A stretch of 6,092 bases of DNA from Silvanigrellaceae bacterium (GTDB lineage: Bacteria; Bdellovibrionota; Oligoflexia; Silvanigrellales; Silvanigrellaceae), in the NCBI GenBank assembly GCA_947475135.1, contig CANJMU010000045.1, positions 1 to 6,092 on the forward strand, given 5' to 3'. A program made the position numbers and the translations under genes. Shown here one piece after another: positions 1-4,932 of the stretch. Within the stretch, counting starts at the first letter, position 1, and each line of letters opens with the position of its first letter. A model generated the notes under the pieces. It was not told the DNA's origin. It saw only the letters and a list, made by a program, of their open reading frames with translations, and did not search any database.

Positions 1-2
1 AA

Positions 3-158
3 GACAAGTGCGGGATAGAATATTCCGCACTCGAAGATTTAGTTCGTAACCCCACATGCAATACATGTCATGTGCGCCAACAAAAAAGATCGTTTCAACC
101 CAAAACAAGCGAATATAGCCTTCCAACGAATGCAGCTCTATCATCCAGTGACTCGTGA
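3..158 (+). pseudogene. 3' part of an open frame entering from the left edge (Cys-containing, Ser-rich tail); possible 5' half of a gene broken by TGA
   Basis: The plus frame is open from base 3 (the window edge) to a TGA at 156-158, giving 51 residues with no Met, so any start lies outside the window. The segment shows C-x15-C-x2-C-H (Cys at residues 3, 19 and 22, His at 23), followed by a Ser/Thr-rich tail ending in ALSSSDS. The Cys/His pattern around 'NPTCNTCH' is loosely like a zinc-binding or U-box/RING-type fold, but it is too short to assign. Immediately after the TGA the same frame continues with Ser/Pro-rich sequence (VSPFSSFRSPTGVSRSP) into the kinase-like domain. This makes a single ancestral gene interrupted by a nonsense codon plausible. 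Alternatives are the true C-terminus of a separate upstream gene, or a chance open frame of modest length. I do not recognise the family. Confidence 0.35.
7..31. repeat. Perfect inverted repeat / hairpin
   Basis: AGTGCGGGAT (7-16) can pair with ATTCCGCACT (22-31) across the 5-base loop AGAAT. This gives 9 Watson-Crick pairs and one G-T wobble. No T-run follows on either strand, so it does not look like a canonical intrinsic terminator. It lies inside the open frame that enters from the left edge, so it may be an incidental or regulatory RNA structure. Confidence 0.4.
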
Positions 159-167
159 CTCAGCAGA

Positions 168-755
168 GTGTCTCCTTTTTCTTCTTTTCGCTCTCCCACA
201 GGGGTTTCAAGATCTCCAACATTTCTATCACCACCACACGAATCACGGCCTATGCAATATGAAGGCCGATATAAGATGCACATCCAGTTGCCTTTTCATG
301 AATTTTTACAACAGAAAGGATATTTTCAAATCGGGAGCGGGAGACACGGGGTTGCCTATAAGAAGGATGAATTTGTTTATAAATTTTTTTTTTCGACACA
401 TCAACAGGAAGCTTTTCGCAACGGCCTTCCGTGGGATAAATGGAATTTTATTTATGCAAGCATTTATACAGGCAAGTTTCAACACCTTCGCGCCAGTCAA
501 GAAAAAATGGAAGGAATAACAGATTTTATCATTATGAAAACACCATGGATTCAAAATATCAATATTCATGAATTGAACGAGAAAATAGTTTTTTCTGCTT
601 TTGGTTTATTAATGACAGAATTGAAATTTTTTGGAATCTATATTTCAGATGTGCACTCAACTGAAAATGTCCTCTACCATAACCATATCGATGAATCGAC
701 TCGAACAATTTTTGCTCTCCCTGTGGATGTTGATTTGGCTGTAACTCCTAAGTAG
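168..755 (+). CDS. Compact protein-kinase-like protein, C-terminally short
   Basis: Up to 195 residues. Numbering from GTG168, residues 1-30 are Ser/Pro-rich and residues 50-195 resemble a small protein kinase fold. A glycine-rich loop, GSGRHGVAYK (56-65), is followed by a candidate ATP-binding Lys (VYK, Lys72) and a hinge-like IIMKTPW (121-127). A catalytic-loop-like ISDVHSTENVLY supplies Asp161 and Asn167, and a DFG-like PVDVDLA supplies Asp187 and/or Asp189. The protein stops six residues after Asp189, so the activation segment and most of the C-lobe are missing. A phosphotransferase role is inferred from motif order only; a pseudokinase, or a related phosphotransferase of the aminoglycoside- or lipopolysaccharide-kinase type, is possible. 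The start is uncertain: GTG168 is the longest option and lacks a clear ribosome binding site, ATG252 also lacks one, and ATG276 has GAAGG 10 bases upstream and would remove most of the Ser/Pro tail while keeping the whole kinase-like part. The frame continues upstream of a TGA at 156-158, so this may be the 3' half of a broken gene. Confidence 0.55.
   Translation: MSPFSSFRSPTGVSRSPTFLSPPHESRPMQYEGRYKMHIQLPFHEFLQQKGYFQIGSGRHGVAYKKDEFVYKFFFSTHQQEAFRNGLPWDKWNFIYASIYTGKFQHLRASQEKMEGITDFIIMKTPWIQNINIHELNEKIVFSAFGLLMTELKFFGIYISDVHSTENVLYHNHIDESTRTIFALPVDVDLAVTPK
261..265 (+). promoter_or_regulatory. Candidate Shine-Dalgarno (GAAGG) for an internal ATG276 start
   Basis: GAAGG lies 10 bases before ATG276, in frame with the kinase-like gene. 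It is the only recognisable ribosome binding site among the three possible starts (GTG168, ATG252, ATG276). The spacing is at the long end of the usual range, so it supports the shorter start without proving it. Confidence 0.3.
384..393 (+). repeat. T10 homopolymer inside the kinase-like gene
   Basis: Ten consecutive T residues encode consecutive Phe codons just after the candidate ATP-binding Lys (VYKFFF). Tracts of this length are prone to polymerase slippage, and a one-base change would shift the frame and remove the catalytic motifs. AT-rich genomes carry such runs by chance, so any phase-variation role is speculative. Confidence 0.5.
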
Positions 756-785
756 ATTTTCTGCGTCATTTCGCATCACAGAATC
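755..785. terminator. Weak inverted repeat between convergent genes, possible bidirectional terminator
   Basis: The 51-base gap between the plus-strand kinase-like gene and the minus-strand kinase 2 gene contains an imperfect stem. GATTTTCTG (755-763) pairs with CAGAATC (779-785) with a TT bulge, and TGCG/CGCA (762-765 with 772-775) pair in the inner part. On the plus strand the T-rich stretch comes about 20 bases later rather than directly after the stem. On the minus strand AAAATC follows. The convergent position favours a terminator but the structure is poor. Confidence 0.25.
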
Positions 786-806
786 AAAATCACCCAAAAA
801 TCTATC

Positions 807-2945
807 TTATTTTTTACCCTCAGCAACCTTTTCACCCCAAAATTCTAATGTCTTCTTCAACTCTTTCAAATCCAAGGGTTTTGACACAAAACCCTCCATC
901 CCAGCTTCCGTACACCGCGTCAACTCTTCGCCACGCACATGGGCCGTCATTGCAAGAATACGGGGTCTGGTTTTTGGGTCCGGATACATCTTCCTAATTT
1001 CTATTGTTGTCGTCACACCATCTTTTTCAGGCATTTGAACATCCATTAAAATAAGATCAAATTTTTGCCGAGTCAGCGCCTCTAACACTTCATTTCCATT
1101 GAAAACAAGGGAACAAGAATAACCAAATTTTTTCAATACATTTGTCATTAATTTTTGGTTCACAATATTGTCTTCTGCGACTAAAATATTCAAAGGATAT
1201 TTTTCAGAAATTTGGATAGATTCTACCTTCACGTCTTCTTTTTCTTGATTTTGAATAAAAAAAAGACCAGCGTTTAATGCTTCCAATAATATAGATAACT
1301 TCACAGGTTTTGTGATAGAATTTTGAAAATTTTGTGGAATTATTTTTTCTTCACTGATGTGTTCGCTTCTATTATTGAATAAGGAAACAAAATAAAGAGG
1401 TTCTTTTTGTTTAATTTTATTTCGTACAGAATTTACAAAACTTGAGCCTGAAAAGGTTTTAAAAAAGGAAACCTCCGCAAGCACAATATGATAAATAATC
1501 TTTATTTCTGATATTAAAAAATCGTCTAAACTTTCAAATGCGAAAACATGAAATCCCCAACTCTCTATCATTGTTTTCAACATATGACGAGATTCCTTCA
1601 ATTTTTCTATCAAAATAATATTTATTTTTTCATTTTTTTCTTCATGTGAAGTAAGGTCTTTTCCATTTTTTTCATCTTTTTTTAACGAAACATAAAACTC
1701 AAATGTAGAACCTTTTTTAATTTCACTTTTCACTGAGATATCGCCATCCATCAGATTTGTGAGCTTTTTAGCAATGCTCAAACCTAATCCTGTTCCCCCA
1801 TAGGACCTTGTCGAAGAACCATCTAGTTGTGAAAATATTTGAAATAATTTATTTCTATCTTTTTTATCAATTCCTACGCCAGTATCTTTCACAGAAAAGT
1901 AACACTGAAAATATTTTTCATCCCGGGAAGGTTTAGAATAAACATGAATAAAAACCATTCCGTCCTTAGTAAACTTCACGGCATTATCGGCAACATGAGT
2001 CAATACTTGCTGTACCCTTGCCATATCACCAATGCCATAAGTTGGAACGTTTTTGTCGATAATATAATACACTTGTGTGTTTTGTTGCGAAGACATTGGC
2101 GTTAAATATTCAATGACATTTTCGACAATTTGATTGATCTCGAATAAGATGAATTCCAATTCTAATTTATTCGATTCAATTTTTGAATAATCTAAAATTT
2201 CATTGATTAAAACTAATAAACTATAACCAGAACCACGAATAGATTCCAAATATTCTTTTTGATCCGATTTCAAATGAGTTCCTAAAAGCAATGCAGCTGA
2301 CCCCAATATTCCATTCAGTGGTGTGCGTAATTCATGACTCATATGAGTTAAAAACTCGCTTTTAATTTGAACCAGTTCCATTATTTTTTCATTTTTTATT
2401 GTCATTTCTTTTTGATAAACACTCATGTTTTTTTGAAAAAATAAAATTTTTGAATATTCTTCACGATATACTTTTACATACTGAATAAATATAGAAAAAA
2501 TAAATAAAAATTGAAAAACCACATTCCATAAAAAAACTAAATAAGAATGAGAATAAAGATAAAATAACTGAATAATGTAAGATGTCGGGCATAAAAAAAT
2601 AGAACTCACAATCCATTTTTCCATGCGATTTAAAGGAAAATTGCTCCGTAAATAAAAGAAAAAATTTCGCAATCCAACAAACAAAAGAAAAAGATTTGTT
2701 AAAAAAAATTGAATTTTAAATGCTTGCGAATATTTAAAAAAATACAAAAAAATCAAACACACATAAAATACAAAAATTAGGACACAAATTTCTTGAATAT
2801 TTTTGATATTTTTTCTTGGAGTAAAGGAAGCTAAATAAATCAGGCCAAAGTTAATAACAGAGAACAATGCATTGATAGAAAGCATCGATACAAAAAAAAG
2901 TTCATTGACTTTCATTGGAGCAAAACTCAAATTAAAAAAAGACAT
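807..2945 (-). CDS. Membrane-bound hybrid sensor histidine kinase with pseudo-receiver plus receiver (kinase 2)
   Basis: This is a 712-residue two-component kinase. Residues ~15-160 hold about five hydrophobic segments (~16-40, 51-70, 76-98, 111-131, 134-157) with short loops, so sensing is probably within or close to the membrane. A charged, probably coiled linker (~160-197) leads to HisKA with H-box FLTHMSHELRTP (phospho-His204). The ATPase domain has the N-box (DNAVKFT, Asn321), the G1 box (DTGVGI, Asp354) and the G2 box (YGGTGLGL, 382-389). Residues ~441-564 form a degenerate receiver: the acidic pair is replaced (ILIEKLKES), the phospho-acceptor position is Glu491 in HIVLAEVS, yet the TKP Lys546 remains. 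Residues ~585-705 are an intact receiver: Glu591/Asp592, phospho-acceptor Asp635 (LILMDVQMP), Thr667, Lys689. No Hpt domain follows. The expected reaction is autophosphorylation at His204, then transfer to Asp635 or to a separate Hpt protein. The ATG start is preceded by AAGG with a 7-base spacer, and the gene lies 4 bases after kinase 1, so it is probably co-transcribed with it. The signal is unknown. Confidence 0.95.
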   Translation of the reverse strand: MSFFNLSFAPMKVNELFFVSMLSINALFSVINFGLIYLASFTPRKNIKNIQEICVLIFVFYVCLIFLYFFKYSQAFKIQFFLTNLFLLFVGLRNFFFYLRSNFPLNRMEKWIVSSIFLCPTSYIIQLFYLYSHSYLVFLWNVVFQFLFIFSIFIQYVKVYREEYSKILFFQKNMSVYQKEMTIKNEKIMELVQIKSEFLTHMSHELRTPLNGILGSAALLLGTHLKSDQKEYLESIRGSGYSLLVLINEILDYSKIESNKLELEFILFEINQIVENVIEYLTPMSSQQNTQVYYIIDKNVPTYGIGDMARVQQVLTHVADNAVKFTKDGMVFIHVYSKPSRDEKYFQCYFSVKDTGVGIDKKDRNKLFQIFSQLDGSSTRSYGGTGLGLSIAKKLTNLMDGDISVKSEIKKGSTFEFYVSLKKDEKNGKDLTSHEEKNEKINIILIEKLKESRHMLKTMIESWGFHVFAFESLDDFLISEIKIIYHIVLAEVSFFKTFSGSSFVNSVRNKIKQKEPLYFVSLFNNRSEHISEEKIIPQNFQNSITKPVKLSILLEALNAGLFFIQNQEKEDVKVESIQISEKYPLNILVAEDNIVNQKLMTNVLKKFGYSCSLVFNGNEVLEALTRQKFDLILMDVQMPEKDGVTTTIEIRKMYPDPKTRPRILAMTAHVRGEELTRCTEAGMEGFVSKPLDLKELKKTLEFWGEKVAEGKK

Positions 2946-2949
2946 CTTG

Positions 2950-4257
2950 TTACCTTAACCACTTTTTTATGGTGTCATCCAATTGCTTCAGTAGAATTGG
3001 TTTTGCCATGTAATCATCCATCCCTGCCCCAAGACATTTTTCTTTGTCCCCTTGCATGGCATTTGCAGTTAACGCCACAATAATTGGTTGTTTTCGGCCA
3101 TTTTTTTTAAAATTGAATAGAATATTTTTTGTTGCACTGAGACCATCCATGACAGGCATTTGAAGGTCCATTAAAATCAATGAATAATTGTTCGCTTCGG
3201 TCATATCCACGGCAATTTGCCCGTTTTCAGCAAGGGCCGTGTTGTAACCCAATTTTTTCAGCAAATTCAAAATTAATTTTTGATTGACTTGATTGTCTTC
3301 GACAACCAAAATGGAATGTTTGTTTTGAAGAAATAATTTTTCAAAAATTTTATCTGGAGATTGGGCCAGATCTTTTATCTTTTTTTGAGTTTCTTGTGTT
3401 TTAAATTTTGCCTGAAATAAAAAGCGACTTCCCTGTCCCACAACACTTTCGACCCATAATTTTCCACCCATTTTTTCTGCAAGTTGTTGAGAAATGACAA
3501 GCCCCAAACCCGTGCCCCCATAAAGACGGGAAACAGACGCATCGGTCTGCACATACGCTTGAAATAAGCGTTTTAATTTTTCTGCAGGAATTCCTGGCCC
3601 CGTATCACGAACTTCGAATAATAACTCGACTTCTTTGCTTTCAATAAAATGTCCCAATAAAGTAACACCTAAATAAACCTCTCCTTTTGCTGTGAATTTC
3701 AGAGCATTATTGGCAAGATTTAAAAAAATTTGCCCAATCTTTTTTTTATCTCCTAAAATACTTTCCGAAATTGCAGGGTCAATAAAAGAAGTCAGATTTA
3801 AACCTTTTTCCAAACTCATTGGCGTTAAGACATCGATCACGTTTTGAATCATTTCAATCATCGTAAAAGGCTTGGATTGGATTGTGTATTTCCCTAGGAC
3901 TAAATTGGGAAGCTCCAAAATATCATCGACCAGAAGCATTAAATTGGAAGCGCTGGTTTGAATCATATTCAACAATTTTTTTTGATCTTCATCAATTTTT
4001 GTCAATTCAAACAATTCTGAATTTCCAATAATTCCATGGATAGGTGTTCGAATTTCATGACTCATGGTCGCCAAAAAATTTTCTTTGGCCGCTTGGGAGT
4101 GATTGGCTTGAATATGAAGAGCCGTCAGCTCTCCAATTTTTTTGGCTAACTGAAGAGAATCCTTTTTCATATTTTTAAATTTTTGAAGTATTTTGAAATA
4201 AATTCGAAGAAAAAGAAGCAGGGTGAGTAAAATAAATAAAATAGAAATAAAAATCAT
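2950..4257 (-). CDS. Hybrid histidine kinase with one membrane helix and one receiver (kinase 1)
   Basis: This is a 435-residue hybrid kinase. Residues 2-23 form one strongly hydrophobic helix at the extreme N-terminus, followed by a basic and then probably helical linker (~24-58). There is no room for a periplasmic loop, PAS or HAMP domain. HisKA begins near residue 58 with H-box FLATMSHEIRTP (phospho-His67). The ATPase domain has NLANNALKFT (N-box Asn184), DTGPGIP (G1, Asp218) and YGGTGLGL (G2, 246-253). The receiver spans ~314-433, with Glu320/Asp321, phospho-acceptor Asp364 (LILMDLQMP), Thr397 (ALTANA) and Lys419 (AKP); all key residues are present. It is anchored to the inner membrane with the catalytic part in the cytoplasm, and may depend on another protein for signal input. 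The ATG overlaps the pncA stop (ATGA) and has only a weak GGGA 11 bases upstream, so translation is probably coupled to pncA. The receiver and HisKA resemble those of the next gene (DNxVNQKL, LKKxGY, LTPMS), which suggests related paralogues. Confidence 0.95.
   Translation of the reverse strand: MIFISILFILLTLLLFLRIYFKILQKFKNMKKDSLQLAKKIGELTALHIQANHSQAAKENFLATMSHEIRTPIHGIIGNSELFELTKIDEDQKKLLNMIQTSASNLMLLVDDILELPNLVLGKYTIQSKPFTMIEMIQNVIDVLTPMSLEKGLNLTSFIDPAISESILGDKKKIGQIFLNLANNALKFTAKGEVYLGVTLLGHFIESKEVELLFEVRDTGPGIPAEKLKRLFQAYVQTDASVSRLYGGTGLGLVISQQLAEKMGGKLWVESVVGQGSRFLFQAKFKTQETQKKIKDLAQSPDKIFEKLFLQNKHSILVVEDNQVNQKLILNLLKKLGYNTALAENGQIAVDMTEANNYSLILMDLQMPVMDGLSATKNILFNFKKNGRKQPIIVALTANAMQGDKEKCLGAGMDDYMAKPILLKQLDDTIKKWLR
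2953..2956 (-). promoter_or_regulatory. Ribosome binding site of kinase 2, abutting the kinase 1 stop
   Basis: On the minus strand AAGG is followed by 7 bases and then the kinase 2 ATG (2945-2943). The AAGG is formed by the last codons of kinase 1, and its TAA stop lies within the spacer. This fixes the ATG2945 start and indicates co-translation of the two kinases from one message. Confidence 0.65.
4254..4257 (-). other. ATGA stop/start overlap between pncA and kinase 1
   Basis: The minus-strand bases 4257-4254 read ATGA: ATG starts kinase 1 and TGA ends pncA. Overlaps of this type are a classic sign of an operon with translational coupling. The overlap also fits TGA being a normal stop codon in this genome. 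Confidence 0.9.
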
Positions 4258-4868
4258 ATCAACTTGATTCCCGCCTCGATCATTTCATCTTGTGTTTTTT
4301 TTTGGTCACCTGCAGCTAAGTAAACACCTCGACATGCCTGAGTGAAAACATGAACATCATATCCTAGCTGAACAGCATCCAATGCGGTAAATTTGACGCA
4401 AAAATCAAAAGCCAAGCCCACCATATGGAGTTCTTTGATCTGATTCAATTTTAAGAACTCATGAAGTTCTGTCTGGGAAGTATGATCATTATCAAAAAAT
4501 GCACTGTAACTATCAATTCTGGGATTCATTCCTTTTTGAATAATTTTCTGAATTTTATTTTGAGAAAGAGAAGGAACAATTTGTGCACCAACAGAATTTT
4601 GAATGCAATGGTCTGGCCATAAAATTTGCGGCTTTCCAGAAAGTAAAATCACGTCTCCTGGTTTTTTTCCCCTATGTTGTGATGCAAAGGCAATATGATT
4701 TTTAGGATGCCAATCCTGAGTCTCTAGAATGAGAGAATAATCGTTGTGATGATTTTCTAACATTAAATTCACCACAGGAATGATTTCTTCACCACCAAGA
4801 ACAGCGAGGGAACCGTTTTTGACAAAATCGTTTTGAATATCCACTAAAATAAGTGCTTTTTTTTTCAT
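4254..4868 (-). CDS. pncA: Nicotinamidase (nicotinamide deamidase)
   Basis: This 204-residue enzyme of the isochorismatase-like hydrolase family converts nicotinamide to nicotinate and ammonia in the cytoplasm, the first step of nicotinamide salvage to NAD. Its length matches bacterial PncA (about 190-215). The catalytic triad is visible: Asp10 in LVDIQNDF, Lys112 in QKGMNP, and nucleophile Cys157 in GLAFDFCVKFTALDA, the last closely matching the E. coli PncA motif. Metal ligands are Asp52 and His54 (TQDWHP) and His87 (LWPDHC). The C-terminal ACRGV motif is also typical. The ATG start is supported by AAAAAAGG with a 5-base spacer, and the codons after the ATG form an A9 run (MKKKA). It lies 64 bases after pncB, which uses its product, and overlaps kinase 1 by 4 bases. 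The 64-base gap could hold its own promoter (a TATAAG-like -10 near 4903-4908), but I see no convincing -35. Such enzymes also hydrolyse pyrazinamide, as is known for the family. Confidence 0.95.
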   Translation of the reverse strand: MKKKALILVDIQNDFVKNGSLAVLGGEEIIPVVNLMLENHHNDYSLILETQDWHPKNHIAFASQHRGKKPGDVILLSGKPQILWPDHCIQNSVGAQIVPSLSQNKIQKIIQKGMNPRIDSYSAFFDNDHTSQTELHEFLKLNQIKELHMVGLAFDFCVKFTALDAVQLGYDVHVFTQACRGVYLAAGDQKKTQDEMIEAGIKLI

Positions 4869-4873
4869 AAAAA

Positions 4874-4877
4874 CCTT
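4874..4877 (-). promoter_or_regulatory. Ribosome binding site of pncA
   Basis: On the minus strand an A-rich AAAAAAGG ends 5 bases (TTTTT) before the pncA ATG at 4868-4866. This strong, well-spaced site fixes the start. The rest of the 64-base gap up to the pncB stop is AT-rich. It contains a short GTGG/CCAC inverted repeat (4898-4901 with 4913-4916) that is too weak to call a terminator. Confidence 0.7.
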
Positions 4878-4932
4878 TTTTATTACTTTAGATTATTGTG
4901 GCCTTATAAATTCCACTGACGAAAATTTTTCT

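Noticed and set aside
156..158. TGA as a recoded sense codon (Trp or other)
   Set aside because: Trp codons in the clear genes are TGG (for example near the C-terminus of kinase 1), and TGA serves as the pncA stop in the ATGA overlap. The genetic code here appears standard for TGA.
95..283. Minus-strand 62-codon open frame
   Set aside because: It is short, lies opposite the Ser/Pro-rich plus frame, and has no family features or convincing start.
70..519. Plus-strand 149-codon open frame overlapping the kinase-like gene
   Set aside because: It overlaps the kinase-like frame over most of its length, has no recognisable motifs and a poor start context. The competing frame shows ordered kinase-like motifs.
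306..569. Minus-strand 87-codon open frame
   Set aside because: It lies antisense to the kinase-like gene and has no motifs or ribosome binding site. It is best explained as a by-product of the AT-rich coding sequence.
4898..4916. Terminator between pncB and pncA
   Set aside because: Only a 4-base GTGG/CCAC stem with an 11-base AT-rich loop is present and no T-run follows directly, so it is not a credible stop for transcription.
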